From Streptomyces xylophagus (lineage in GTDB: Bacteria > Actinomycetota > Actinomycetes > Streptomycetales > Streptomycetaceae), in NCBI RefSeq assembly GCF_000716435.1, contig NZ_JNWO01000011.1, positions 62,001 through 126,000 of the forward strand: a stretch of DNA of 64,000 nt. Direction: 5' to 3'. Both the position numbers and the translations under genes were made by a program. Under the pieces are notes generated by a model. It was not told the DNA's origin, searched no databases, and worked only from the letters and a program-made list of their open reading frames with translations. Positions 1 to 8,414 of the stretch are shown piece by piece (within the stretch, counting starts at the first letter, position 1; every line of letters begins with the position of its first letter).

Positions 1-986
1 ACGGCCGCGGTCAGCGGTACCGCGAGGAGCATGCCGAGGATGCCGGCCACGGAGGCGCCCGCGGTGATCGCGATCATCACGACCGCCGGGTGCATCTGGA
101 CGGTCCGGCTCTGGATCATCGGCTGGAGGACGTGTCCTTCCAGGACTTGCACGGCGAGTACGACCCCGAGGGCCCACAGGGCGATGACGACACCCCGGTC
201 GGCGAGCGCGACCAGTACGGCGACGGCGCCGGAGAGGAAGGCGCCGAGGTAGGGGATGTAGGCGCCGACGAAGACGAGCGCGGCCAGGCCGAACGCCCCC
301 GGCACGTCCAGGACGAGCAGTCCGATGCCGATGCAGAGGGCGTCGATGAGGGCGATGACGGTGGTCCCGCGCATGAAGCCCTCGACGCCCTCGAAGGCAC
401 GGCGGGCCATGGCCTCGACGAGGTCGGCGGTGCCGTGCGGGGCGAGTGAGCGCAACAGTCCCGTGGCCAGGTGGGAGTCGCGCAGGAAGAAGAAGACGAG
501 CAGCAGCGCGAGGACGGCCATGGCGATGGTCTCGCCGACGACACTGACCCCGCTGATGACGTTCGAGGCGGCCGTCCCGCCGAACTTGGAGAGCAGCTCC
601 TTCGCGTTGGAGGCGAGGTCGTCCAGCGAGGTCCCGGCGGCACCGAAGTGGTCGGAGACGGAGTTCGCCGCGTCCTTGAGCGAGGACACGATCTGATCCC
701 CGGTGTCGATCAGCGCGGCGACCACGATGTACACGGCCCCGCCGACCACGGCGACGACCGCGACACAGGTGATCCCGGCGGCCACCGACCGGTTGACCTT
801 CGCCTTCACCAGCCGCCGGTAGAGCGGCCCGAGCAGCGCGGTGCCGAGCAGCGCCAGCAGCACGGGCGTCACGGCGGTCCGCAGCTCGGAACAGAGCCGG
901 ATCCCGACGTAGCCGACCCCCGAGACGAGCAGGACGACGGCACACCAGGCGGCGAGCCGTCGTACGGGATCGGGGAGGAGCTGCAC
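1..986 (-). CDS. AI-2E family transporter (3' end outside window)
   Basis: This is a polytopic inner-membrane protein of the AI-2E/PerM exporter superfamily. Read leftward from a GTG at 986, the frame gives two early membrane segments, a soluble stretch with DTGDQIVSSLKDA, then the hydrophobic core with LLLVFFFLRDS, GAYIPYLGAFLSG and the C-terminal signature VLEGHVLQPMIQSRTVQMHP. That signature (E-x-x-x-L-x-P-x-I) is characteristic of the family. The left window edge cuts off the last residues after AVPLTAAV. The substrate cannot be told from sequence, because members export quorum signals, ions or small metabolites. The GTG start was chosen because no other in-frame start lies nearby upstream, and the terminator of the neighbouring gene ends just before it. 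Confidence 0.85.
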   Translation of the reverse strand, partial: MQLLPDPVRRLAAWCAVVLLVSGVGYVGIRLCSELRTAVTPVLLALLGTALLGPLYRRLVKAKVNRSVAAGITCVAVVAVVGGAVYIVVAALIDTGDQIVSSLKDAANSVSDHFGAAGTSLDDLASNAKELLSKFGGTAASNVISGVSVVGETIAMAVLALLLVFFFLRDSHLATGLLRSLAPHGTADLVEAMARRAFEGVEGFMRGTTVIALIDALCIGIGLLVLDVPGAFGLAALVFVGAYIPYLGAFLSGAVAVLVALADRGVVIALWALGVVLAVQVLEGHVLQPMIQSRTVQMHPAVVMIAITAGASVAGILGMLLAVPLTAA

Positions 987-1006
987 GGTCCCAGCCGAAC
1001 ACGCAT

Positions 1007-1039
1007 CGGGCGGGCCGTCCTGGCAGGACGGCCCGCCCG
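1007..1039 (-). terminator. Perfect hairpin terminator
   Basis: A 15-bp perfect stem (1007-1021 with 1025-1039) and a 3-nt loop. It lies 30 bp past the stop of the leftward I36-type inhibitor gene and just upstream of the AI-2E transporter start, so it should insulate the two. There is no U-tract, as is usual in Streptomyces. Confidence 0.75.
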
Positions 1040-1068
1040 GGTGACGGGAGAAGCCCCCTTCCAGGGAC

Positions 1069-1494
1069 TCAGCAGGTGGGGCCGACCGCGTCGATCCTCT
1101 TGCCGAAGTTGGTGTCGTAGGCCTGGGCGTAGTCGCCGGAGACGACGGTTCGCTTCTCCTGCGGGTCCCAGTCGATGAAGCACGCGTTGGCGTTGGCCTT
1201 GAAGGAGTACACGTGGTCGTGCAGGTTGGACGGCATGTCGCGGTACCCGGAGGCGGGGCTCCACCGCCAGGGGGTGCCCGAGTAGTTCCTGTCGTGCCAG
1301 AAGCAGATCTCCCCCGCCCCGCAGTTCTCGTCCGCGCGGTGCCGCGCGGCGCTCGCCGCCTGTTCGGTGGAGGCGGCGGGGGTGCGGGCCTGGGAGGGGT
1401 TTGCCGCGCCCGTCAGGGCGAGACAGGTGGCCGCCATGACGACGGCCGTACTCATGCGGATACGCACGGGTGACTTCCTTGCGGTCGATGCCAA
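1069..1494 (-). CDS. Secreted peptidase inhibitor family I36 protein
   Basis: A 141-residue exported protein. The N-terminus has a basic region (TARKSPVRIRM), a hydrophobic core (AVVMAATCLALTGAA) and a likely signal peptidase site after SQA. The mature part carries cysteines in NCGAGEICFWHDRNYSG, ACFIDWDPQ and the C-terminal GPTC. This spacing and the FW-x-D-x-NYSG motif match the I36 (SMPI-like) inhibitor/beta-gamma-crystallin-type family of Streptomyces. It probably inhibits extracellular metalloproteases or simply acts as a stable secreted small protein; the target protease cannot be deduced. The gene is monocistronic, with a strong terminator immediately downstream. Confidence 0.8.
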   Translation of the reverse strand: MASTARKSPVRIRMSTAVVMAATCLALTGAANPSQARTPAASTEQAASAARHRADENCGAGEICFWHDRNYSGTPWRWSPASGYRDMPSNLHDHVYSFKANANACFIDWDPQEKRTVVSGDYAQAYDTNFGKRIDAVGPTC

Positions 1495-1594
1495 CGTTCA
1501 GCCGGCCTCTTTCCGTGCGCGGCACCTTCATGCCCCAGCCGGGTCCGGGTCACCCGGACGGAGGACCCGGGCCGGCCGCCGACCTGCATGCCAA

Positions 1595-1622
1595 AAGCCC
1601 CGTCCGGACAAGGACGGGGCTT
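1595..1622 (-). terminator. Hairpin terminator after pirin gene
   Basis: An 11-bp perfect stem (1595-1605 with 1612-1622) and a 6-nt loop, flanked by AA/TT pairs. It lies 38 bp past the stop of the leftward pirin gene. Confidence 0.75.
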
Positions 1623-1659
1623 CGGGCATTTCCGTTCCACGAAGGCTTACAACGAAGGC

Positions 1660-2631
1660 TTACAGACCGCCCTCGCCCATTCCGTGCACGGCGGGGATCG
1701 TCCCCAGCCGGCCCTTCTGGAAGTCCTCGAAGGCCTGCTGGAGTTCCTCGCGGGTGTTCATGACGAACGGGCCGTAGTGGGCCATCGGCTCGCGGATCGG
1801 CTGGCCGCCGAGGATGGCAACCTCCAGGTCCGGGGTGTTCCCGTCCTGCTGCTCGTCCGCGCGGACGGTCAGGGACGAACCCGCGCCGAAGACGGCGGTC
1901 TGGCCCATGTGGATCGCGCGCCGCTCGGCGCCGACGCTGCCCTTGCCCGCCAGGACGTACGCGACACCGTTGAAGTCCTCGCGCCAGGGCAGGGTGACCT
2001 CCGCACCCGGTGCCACCGTCGCGTGGATCATCGTGATCGGCGTGTGCGTGATGCCGGGGCCCTGGTGGCCGTCCAGCTCACCGGCGATGACCCGCAGGAG
2101 CGCGCCGCCGTCGGGGGTGGTGAGCAGCTGGACCTGGCCGCCGCGGATGTCCTGGTAGCGCGGGGGCATCATCTTGTCCTTGGCCGGGAGGTTCACCCAC
2201 AGCTGCAGACCGTGGAAGAGACCGCCGGACACGACCAGCGACTCCGGCGGCGCCTCGATGTGCAGCAGGCCCGCGCCCGCCGTCATCCACTGGGTGTCGC
2301 CGTTGGTGATGGTGCCGCCACCGCCGTTGGAGTCCTGGTGGTCGAAGACGCCGTCGATGATGTAGGTGACGGTCTCGAAGCCGCGGTGCGGGTGCCAGGG
2401 GGTGCCCTTGGGCTCGCCCGGCGCGTACTCCACCTCGCCCATCTGGTCCATCATGATGAACGGGTCGAGGTGGCGGTAGTTGATCCCGGCGAACGCGCGG
2501 CGCACCGGGAAGCCCTCACCCTCGAAACCGCTGGGCGCGGTCGAGACGGCGAGCACGGGACGTGCCACGGCGTCGGCCGGCGCGGCCACGCGGGGCAGGG
2601 TCAGCGGGTTCTCTACGGTCACTGCAGGCAT
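1660..2631 (-). CDS. Pirin family protein
   Basis: A bicupin of 323 residues, the usual pirin length. The N-terminal cupin shows the metal-binding pattern HPHRGFETVTYIIDG followed by the conserved GDTQWMTAGAGLLHIE; the C-terminal cupin carries the FNGVAYVLAGKGSVG barrel. Pirins bind Fe(II) through three His and one Glu, and some show quercetin 2,3-dioxygenase activity; others are redox-sensing cofactors. The metal ligands (H-x-H and a later H/E) look intact. The gene stands alone, with a terminator downstream. The physiological substrate in Streptomyces is unknown. Confidence 0.9.
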   Translation of the reverse strand: MPAVTVENPLTLPRVAAPADAVARPVLAVSTAPSGFEGEGFPVRRAFAGINYRHLDPFIMMDQMGEVEYAPGEPKGTPWHPHRGFETVTYIIDGVFDHQDSNGGGGTITNGDTQWMTAGAGLLHIEAPPESLVVSGGLFHGLQLWVNLPAKDKMMPPRYQDIRGGQVQLLTTPDGGALLRVIAGELDGHQGPGITHTPITMIHATVAPGAEVTLPWREDFNGVAYVLAGKGSVGAERRAIHMGQTAVFGAGSSLTVRADEQQDGNTPDLEVAILGGQPIREPMAHYGPFVMNTREELQQAFEDFQKGRLGTIPAVHGMGEGGL

Positions 2632-2696
2632 GTCGGGACCTCCTTGTGCGTCGAGTTTAGTTGAGCGTTGAACTTTCTGCTACCCCTAACAGCAGA

Positions 2697-2724
2697 GAGC
2701 CCGGAGGGCATTCCCTCCGGGCTC
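2697..2724 (-). terminator. Hairpin terminator after SseB gene
   Basis: A 12-bp perfect stem (2697-2708 with 2713-2724) and a 4-nt loop, 18 bp past the stop of the leftward SseB-family gene. Confidence 0.75.
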
Positions 2725-2741
2725 ACACAGGGCTGGGACAA

Positions 2742-3215
2742 CTAGCCGTACATCCTGCGCATCGCGAACTCCACCATCTGTTCGACCGCCTTCGCGTCGA
2801 ACACCATGCGGTGCTCGCCCTCCATGTCGACGACGAAGCCGTAGCCGGTCGGCAGGAGGTCGATGACCTCGGCGCCGGTGATGACGAAGTACTTGGACTC
2901 CTTGCCGGCGTACCGGCGCAGTTCCTTGAGCGAGGTGAACATCGGGATCACCGGCTGCTGGGTGTTGTGGAGGGCGAGGAAGCCCGGGTTGTCGCCGCGC
3001 GGGCAGTAGACCTTGGAGGTCGCGAAGACCTGCTGGAAGTCCTCGGCGGCCATCTGCCCGGTGGTGAAGGCGCGCACCGCGTCCGCGAGCGAGGGCGGGG
3101 ACGGCTCGGGGTAGAGGGGAGGCTGCTGGCCGTAGCCGCCCACGCCACCGGCCATCTGCTGCTGGGGCGGGACGTACCCCTGCTGAGCGCCCACGTTCTG
3201 GTCGTAGCCGTACAT
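2742..3215 (-). CDS. SseB family protein
   Basis: 157 residues. The first ~45 are Gly/Gln/Pro/Tyr-rich and look disordered (MYGYDQNVGAQQ onward). The rest fits the SseB N-terminal-type domain: FATSKVYCPRGD, VIPMFTSLKELRRYAG and TGAEVIDLLPTGYGFVVDMEGEHRMVFD. The enhanced-serine-sensitivity family has no settled biochemical role; in actinobacteria it is a common small cytoplasmic protein, often near type VII or signalling genes. A TACTCT hexamer lies 7 nt upstream of the ATG, a spacing that would suit a leaderless transcript. Confidence 0.75.
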   Translation of the reverse strand: MYGYDQNVGAQQGYVPPQQQMAGGVGGYGQQPPLYPEPSPPSLADAVRAFTTGQMAAEDFQQVFATSKVYCPRGDNPGFLALHNTQQPVIPMFTSLKELRRYAGKESKYFVITGAEVIDLLPTGYGFVVDMEGEHRMVFDAKAVEQMVEFAMRRMYG

Positions 3216-3265
3216 GCGAGCAAGAGTACTGAGTCACAGATGGAGGGCTTGGGGTTGCTTCTTAT

Positions 3266-3277
3266 TACCGACGGGTA
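3266..3277. promoter_or_regulatory. Inverted repeat upstream of acyl-CoA dehydrogenase
   Basis: TACC-GACG-GGTA lies in an A/T-richer 135-bp leader before the acyl-CoA dehydrogenase. It is preceded by a T and followed by GCATCATC. The short TetR-like dyad is a plausible operator for a fatty-acid regulator, but no cognate regulator is adjacent. Confidence 0.35.
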
Positions 3278-3352
3278 GCATCATCGTAGCTACTACTTGG
3301 TACACATCTCAGTACGCATCTCGTTGCACACATCTCTTACGGAGTCGTCGCC

Positions 3353-5194
3353 ATGGGGCACTACAAGTCGAATCTCCGCGACATCGAGTTCAACCTCTTC
3401 GAGGTCCTCGGGCGCGACAAGCTGTACGGCACCGGTCCGTTCGCGGAGATGGACACGGACACCGCGAAGAGCGTCCTGGAGGAGCTGACCCGGCTCGCGG
3501 AGAACGAGCTGGCGGAGTCCTTCGCGGACGCCGACCGCAACCCGCCGGTCTTCGACCCCGAGACGAACACCGCGCCCGTACCGGCGTCCTTCAAGAAGAG
3601 CTACAAGGCCTTCATGGAGTCCGAGTACTGGCGGCTGGGACTGCCCGAGGCCATCGGCGGTACGACGGCTCCCCCGTCCCTGATCTGGTCGTACGCGGAG
3701 CTGATCCTCGGTGCGAACCCGGCCGTGTGGATGTACTCCTCCGGCCCGGCGTTCGCCGGGATCCTCTACGACGAGGGCAACGACGTACAGAAGAAGATCG
3801 CGCAGCTCGCGGTGGAGCGGACCTGGGGTTCGACCATGGTGCTGACCGAGCCCGACGCGGGTTCCGATGTCGGCGCGGGCCGTACGAAGGCGATCCAGCA
3901 GGCAGACGGCTCCTGGCACATTGAAGGCGTCAAGCGCTTCATCACGTCCGGTGAGCACGACATGGAGGAGAACATCCTTCACTACGTGCTGGCGCGCCCG
4001 GAGGGCCACGGGCCGGGCACCAAGGGGCTGTCCCTCTTCCTCGTGCCGAAGTTCCTCTTCGACGTCGAGACCGGCGAGCTGGGCGAGCGCAACGGCGTCT
4101 ACGCCACGAACGTCGAGCACAAGATGGGCCTCAAGGCCTCCAACACCTGCGAGATGACCTTCGGCGACCGCCACCCGGCCAAGGGCTGGCTGATCGGCGA
4201 CAAGCACGACGGCATCCGCCAGATGTTCCGGATCATTGAATTCGCTCGCATGATGGTCGGCACGAAGGCCATCTCGACGCTCTCGACCGGCTACCTCAAC
4301 GCCCTCGAGTACGCCAAGGAGCGTGTCCAGGGCTCCGACCTCGCGGCCTTCGGCGACAAGGCCGCGCCCAAGGTCACCATCACGCACCACCCGGACGTGC
4401 GCCGCTCGCTGATCACGCAGAAGGCGTACGCCGAGGGCATGCGCGCCCTCGTGCTGTACACCGCGTCGATCCAGGACGCGATCGCCGTCAAGGAGGCCAG
4501 CGGCGAGGACTCGAAGGCCGAGCACGCGCTCAACGACCTGCTCCTGCCGATCGTCAAGGGCTACGGCTCCGAGAAGGGCTACGAGCAGCTCGCCCAGTCG
4601 CTGCAGACCTTCGGCGGCTCCGGGTTCCTCCAGGAGTACCCGATCGAGCAGTACATCCGGGACGCCAAGATCGACACCCTGTACGAGGGCACCACCGCGA
4701 TCCAGGGCCAGGACTTCTTCTTCCGGAAGATCGTCCGCAACCAGGGCGCGGCCCTCAACTCCCTCGCCGAGGACATCAAGAAGTTCCTCGCGCTGGGGAC
4801 GGGCGGCGAGGACCTGGCCGGTGCGCGGGAGCACCTCGCCAAGGCCGCCGTCGAGCTGGAGGCCATCGTCGGTCTGATGCTGACCGACCTCACGGCGACC
4901 GAGCAGGACGTCAAGAACATCTACAAGGTGGGCCTCAACACCACCCGCCTGCTGCTCGCCTCCGGTGACGTCGTCGTCGGCTACCTGCTGCTCAAGGGTG
5001 CCGCGATCGCCGCCGAGAAGCTGGAGGCCGCCTCCACGAAGGCCGTCTCCGCCAAGGATGTGGCCTTCTACACGGGCAAGATCGCGGCTGCGAAGTTCTT
5101 CGCGGCCAACGTTCTGCCGGGCGTCACCCTGGCCCGCAAGGTGGCCGAGGGCGTAGAACTGGACCTGATGGAGCTGGACGAGGCTGCCTTCTAG
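3353..5194 (+). CDS. Acyl-CoA dehydrogenase, long (about 610 residue) type
   Basis: 613 residues, typical of the long C-terminally extended acyl-CoA dehydrogenase subfamily (FadE5-like), not the short 380-residue class. FAD-binding and substrate segments include [18 protein letters not shown] near residues 160-180, then [36 protein letters not shown] and [13 protein letters not shown]; the last carries the glutamate expected to be the catalytic base. A helical C-terminal domain follows. It oxidises acyl-CoA to trans-2-enoyl-CoA in beta-oxidation. The ATG follows a weak RBS (ACGGAG). The gene is monocistronic, with a terminator after it. Confidence 0.93.
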   Translation: MGHYKSNLRDIEFNLFEVLGRDKLYGTGPFAEMDTDTAKSVLEELTRLAENELAESFADADRNPPVFDPETNTAPVPASFKKSYKAFMESEYWRLGLPEAIGGTTAPPSLIWSYAELILGANPAVWMYSSGPAFAGILYDEGNDVQKKIAQLAVERTWGSTMVLTEPDAGSDVGAGRTKAIQQADGSWHIEGVKRFITSGEHDMEENILHYVLARPEGHGPGTKGLSLFLVPKFLFDVETGELGERNGVYATNVEHKMGLKASNTCEMTFGDRHPAKGWLIGDKHDGIRQMFRIIEFARMMVGTKAISTLSTGYLNALEYAKERVQGSDLAAFGDKAAPKVTITHHPDVRRSLITQKAYAEGMRALVLYTASIQDAIAVKEASGEDSKAEHALNDLLLPIVKGYGSEKGYEQLAQSLQTFGGSGFLQEYPIEQYIRDAKIDTLYEGTTAIQGQDFFFRKIVRNQGAALNSLAEDIKKFLALGTGGEDLAGAREHLAKAAVELEAIVGLMLTDLTATEQDVKNIYKVGLNTTRLLLASGDVVVGYLLLKGAAIAAEKLEAASTKAVSAKDVAFYTGKIAAAKFFAANVLPGVTLARKVAEGVELDLMELDEAAF

Positions 5195-5259
5195 GCGACC
5201 GCGGAACACGTTCCAGGACAACACCGGTACAGCTTCGCGAAACCCCACATCGCCCTTGT

Positions 5260-5293
5260 GAGGGCCCGCTTCCGTCCCCGGGAGCGGGCCCTC
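5260..5293 (+). terminator. Hairpin terminator
   Basis: An 11-bp perfect stem (5260-5270 with 5283-5293) and a 12-nt loop, 65 bp after the acyl-CoA dehydrogenase stop and just before the aminopeptidase RBS. Confidence 0.65.
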
Positions 5294-5315
5294 GTACGTC
5301 GTTAAGGTGAACCCC

Positions 5316-6611
5316 ATGAGCGAACCCTCCCGCTTCGACCGCGGCCACACCGACGATCTGATGCCCTTCCTGGCGGCGAGTCCCACGCCGTACCACGCCG
5401 TGGCGAACAGCGCCGAGCGGCTGGAGAAGGCCGGATTCAGGCAGGTCGCCGAGACGGACGCCTGGGACGGGACGACCGGCGGCAAGTACGTGCTGCGCGG
5501 TGGCGCGATCGTGGCCTGGTTCGTCCCCGAAGGTGCGGCACCCCACACCCCCTTCCGCATCATCGGCGCGCACACCGACTCCCCGAACCTGCGGGTCAAG
5601 CCGCAGCCCGACACCGGTGCGCACGGCTGGCGCCAGGTCGCCGTCGAGATCTACGGCGGGCCGCTCCTCAACTCCTGGCTCGACCGCGACCTCGGCCTCG
5701 CCGGCCGGCTGACCCTGCGGGACGGCTCGACCCGCCTGGTGAACGTGGACCGGCCGCTGCTCAGGGTGCCCCAACTCGCCATCCACCTGGACCGTTCCGT
5801 GTCGACGGAGGGGCTCAAGCTCGACAAGCAGCGGCACCTCCAGCCGATCTGGGGCCTCGGCGACGACGTCCGCGACGGCGACCTGATCGCCTTCCTGGAA
5901 GAGGAGTCGGGACTCGCGCCGGGCGAGGTCACCGGCTGGGACCTGATGACGCACTCCGTGGAGCCGCCCGCCTACCTGGGCCGCGACCAGGAGCTGGTCG
6001 CCGGTCCGCGCATGGACAACCTGCTGTCCCTGCACGCCGGCGTGGCCGCGCTCGCCGCCGTCGCCGCCCGCGAGAACGTGCCGTACATCCCCGTACTCGC
6101 CGGCTTCGACCACGAGGAGAACGGCTCGCAGTCCGACACCGGCGCCGACGGACCGCTGCTCGGCGGGGTGCTGGAGCGCTCGGTGTTCGCGCGCGGCGGG
6201 TCCTACGAGGACCGGGCGCGGGCCTTCGCCGGCACCGTCTGTCTGTCCTCCGACACAGGTCACGCGGTGCACCCCAACTACGCGGAGCGGCACGACCCGA
6301 CGCACCACCCGCGGGTCAACGGCGGACCGATCCTCAAGGTCAACGTCAACAACCGCTACGCCACGGACGGTTCGGGCCGCGCGGTGTTCGCCGCGGCCTG
6401 CGAGAAGGCCGGCGTGCCCTTCCAGTCCTTCGTGTCCAACAACTCCATGCCGTGCGGCACGACGATCGGCCCGATCACCGCGGCCCGGCACGGCATCAAG
6501 ACCGTCGACATCGGCGTGGCGATCCTCTCCATGCACAGCGTCCGCGAACTCTGCGGCGACCGGGACCCGTTCCTGCTGGCCAACGCGCTGGTCGCGTTCC
6601 TGGAGGGCTAG
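5316..6611 (+). CDS. M18 family aminopeptidase
   Basis: A 431-residue cytosolic metallo-aminopeptidase of the aspartyl aminopeptidase family. Two-zinc ligand motifs are present: the histidine/aspartate of GAHTDSPNLRVKPQPD, RMDNLLSLHAG, GFDHEENGSQSDTGADGP (Glu-Glu pair) and SMHSVRELCG near the C-terminus. SSDTGHAVHPNY supplies further active-site residues. It releases N-terminal acidic or neutral residues from peptides. The ATG at 5316 is preferred over the in-frame GTG at 5307, because AAGGTG then sits about 5 nt upstream of the start. Confidence 0.92.
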   Translation: MSEPSRFDRGHTDDLMPFLAASPTPYHAVANSAERLEKAGFRQVAETDAWDGTTGGKYVLRGGAIVAWFVPEGAAPHTPFRIIGAHTDSPNLRVKPQPDTGAHGWRQVAVEIYGGPLLNSWLDRDLGLAGRLTLRDGSTRLVNVDRPLLRVPQLAIHLDRSVSTEGLKLDKQRHLQPIWGLGDDVRDGDLIAFLEEESGLAPGEVTGWDLMTHSVEPPAYLGRDQELVAGPRMDNLLSLHAGVAALAAVAARENVPYIPVLAGFDHEENGSQSDTGADGPLLGGVLERSVFARGGSYEDRARAFAGTVCLSSDTGHAVHPNYAERHDPTHHPRVNGGPILKVNVNNRYATDGSGRAVFAAACEKAGVPFQSFVSNNSMPCGTTIGPITAARHGIKTVDIGVAILSMHSVRELCGDRDPFLLANALVAFLEG

Positions 6612-6698
6612 CCAACTCCCGCTTGGCGCATGGGTGTTGCCTTCCCGGGTACCCGGTGGCGGACCGGGCCGACCGGACCGGACAGGGAGGCGACACTC

Positions 6699-6926
6699 AT
6701 GGGCCTGGGCGGATGCATCATCCTCATCGCCGTCGGCGCGATCCTCACGTTCGCGACCGACTGGCAGATGCAGGGGGTCAATCTCGACCTGGTCGGCGTG
6801 ATCCTCATGGTCGTCGGGCTGATCGGCGTCGTGACGTTCGCGAGCATGGCCCGGCGCCGACGCGTGGTGATACCGGGTCAGGCGACCGTCGTCGAGGGCG
6901 ACGAGACGCGCGGCTACCGCGGCTGA
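6699..6926 (+). CDS. DUF6458 family small membrane protein
   Basis: 75 residues with two membrane-spanning helices (LGGCIILIAVGAILTFA and VGVILMVVGLIGVVTFASM) separated by the DWQMQGVNLDL turn, then a basic cluster ARRRR and a short cytoplasmic tail. This architecture matches the actinobacterial DUF6458 family, whose function is unknown. The ATG at 6699 follows an AGGGAGG ribosome binding site; longer upstream extensions of the frame lack one. Confidence 0.75.
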   Translation: MGLGGCIILIAVGAILTFATDWQMQGVNLDLVGVILMVVGLIGVVTFASMARRRRVVIPGQATVVEGDETRGYRG

Positions 6927-7053
6927 TACGGGGGCGTAACCCGCACTCGGACGGAATCGCCCGCACAGGACATCCACAGACAACCGTGAGCAATCCGTGA
7001 CGCCAGTCGCATTGTGCGGTTGTGTGAACCTAGTGAAGACTTTGTGCAGTTGA

Positions 7054-7081
7054 GGGCCCGGGGAGAGGCAGCCCCGGGCCC
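7054..7081 (+). other. Strong hairpin before glycosyltransferase gene
   Basis: A 10-bp perfect GC stem (7054-7063 with 7072-7081) and an 8-nt loop, in the leader about 30 bp upstream of the glycosyltransferase start. It could terminate upstream transcription or act as a leader structure; the position fits either. Confidence 0.5.
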
Positions 7082-7113
7082 GTCTCATGATCTTCACGAG
7101 GGGGGCCGCTGCC

Positions 7114-8172
7114 GTGCTCGAACCACGGCTGGTGGTCCTCATACCGGCCCACAACGAAGCGGACCGCATCGGCGCCGCGATCGAGGGCCTGTGGCGGCAA
7201 ACGCGTAAACCCGACCTGATCGTCGTCGTCACCGACAACTGCACCGACGACACCGCCGCCGTGGCCGCCTCGCACGGCGCCGAGGTCTTCGCCACCCACG
7301 GCAACACCCACAAGAAGGCCGGCGCCCTCAACCAGGCCATCGACTGGGTCCTGCCCCACCTCGACGAACGTGACCTTCTCCTCGTCCAGGACGCGGACAC
7401 CGTCCTCAACCCCTGGTTCAGCGAGACCGCGATGGCCACCTTCAACCGTAAGGTCGGCGCCGTCGGCGGAGTCTTCTACGGCGAGCAGGGCGGCGGGCTC
7501 CTCGGACTGCTCCAGCGCATGGAGTTCCAGCGCTACGCCTGGGAGTTGAACCGCACCGGCGGCAAGGCCCAGGTCCTCACCGGCACCGGCACGATGTTCC
7601 GTGCCCGTGTCCTGCGCGAGGTCCGGGAGGCCCGGCACTCGGGGCTGATCGGCGGCGGCGACGGCTACTACAGCCTCGCCTCGCTCACCGAGGACGACGA
7701 GATGACCAAGGCGGTCAAGACCCTCGGCTACCGCGCCATGTCCCCGGCGGGCTGCGCGGTCACCACCGAGGTCATGACCAGCCTCCCCAAACTCTGGCAC
7801 CAACGCCTGCGCTGGCAGCGCGGCGCCCTGGAGAACCTCCGCGACTACGGCTGGACCAAGGTCACCGCCCGCTACTTCCTCCAGCAGTTCCTGATGGGCT
7901 TCGGCGCGCTGTCCTTCCTGGTCTACCTGACCTTCATGGCCACCTACACGACGCTCTACGGCTGGCCCGGCCTCTCCCCGTTCTGGACCGCGATCGGCCT
8001 GATCTTCGTGGTCGAGAAGACCGTCTCCGTCCGCCGCGCGGGCCCCCTCGCGGTCCTGGTCGCCGCGCTGATGATCCCCGAGATGCTCTACGACCTCTTC
8101 CAGCACGCCGTCTACTTCACCTCGCTGTGGGGGCTGGCCCGCCGCAGCGAGGAGAAGTGGGTGGCCACCTAG
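7114..8172 (+). CDS. Processive family 2 glycosyltransferase, membrane-bound
   Basis: 352 residues. The GT-A core has LIPAHNEADRIG, TDNCTDD and LLVQDADT (DxD), then the acceptor aspartates in TEDDEMTKAVKTLG and the processive-enzyme signature QRLRW (residues about 230-235). At least two C-terminal hydrophobic helices follow, the second in FWTAIGLIFVVE. The D,D,D,Q-x-x-R-W pattern is that of polymerising glycosyltransferases such as cellulose, hyaluronan or poly-GlcNAc synthases, acting at the cytoplasmic membrane on a nucleotide-sugar. The GTG at 7114 is chosen over the ATG at 7087 because GAGGGGGG lies at a good distance upstream. The sugar is not predictable. A sortase-signal microprotein gene follows 54 bp later. 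Confidence 0.85.
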   Translation: MLEPRLVVLIPAHNEADRIGAAIEGLWRQTRKPDLIVVVTDNCTDDTAAVAASHGAEVFATHGNTHKKAGALNQAIDWVLPHLDERDLLLVQDADTVLNPWFSETAMATFNRKVGAVGGVFYGEQGGGLLGLLQRMEFQRYAWELNRTGGKAQVLTGTGTMFRARVLREVREARHSGLIGGGDGYYSLASLTEDDEMTKAVKTLGYRAMSPAGCAVTTEVMTSLPKLWHQRLRWQRGALENLRDYGWTKVTARYFLQQFLMGFGALSFLVYLTFMATYTTLYGWPGLSPFWTAIGLIFVVEKTVSVRRAGPLAVLVAALMIPEMLYDLFQHAVYFTSLWGLARRSEEKWVAT

Positions 8173-8226
8173 CCCCACCCCTCACGCACCGGAACGCTGT
8201 AGCGGAACCCTTTAGGAGAAACGTTT

Positions 8227-8391
8227 ATGTACGGAAGAGTTGTCGGCGCCGGCACGACCGGCGCCGGAGGTGCCACGCTGGCCGCGACCGGCCTGTGGCT
8301 GAACAGCATGGCGATGATGGTGGCGGCGACCACGCTGGTGGCGGCGGGGATGGCGCTGTACAAGCTGGCGCCGAGGGCGCGTCGCCGATAG
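8227..8391 (+). CDS. 54-residue protein consisting mainly of a LAATG sorting signal
   Basis: A very small gene with a clear ribosome binding site (AGGAGAA, 7 nt before ATG). The product starts MYGRVVGAGTTGAGGAT, then has LAATG, a hydrophobic span (LWLNSMAMMVAATTLVAAG) and a basic end (APRARRR). LAxTG plus membrane span plus positive tail is the layout of a class E sortase sorting signal of high-GC actinobacteria. There is no classical N-terminal signal peptide and hardly any protein ahead of the motif, so it would be anchored as a tiny peptide or may serve another purpose. It lies directly downstream of the processive glycosyltransferase and convergent with the NHL-repeat gene. No characterised homologue is recognised. 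Confidence 0.7.
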   Translation: MYGRVVGAGTTGAGGATLAATGLWLNSMAMMVAATTLVAAGMALYKLAPRARRR

Positions 8392-8414
8392 GGCGTTGCC
8401 GGTGGTCCCCCGTT

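Noticed and set aside
3293..5614. 773-codon open frame on the minus strand
   Set aside because: It lies antisense to the acyl-CoA dehydrogenase and aminopeptidase genes, has no domain pattern, and arises from G+C-rich codon bias.
5124..7445. 773-codon minus-strand frame
   Set aside because: Antisense to the aminopeptidase, DUF6458 and glycosyltransferase genes; composition is Arg/Gly/Val-rich shadow sequence.
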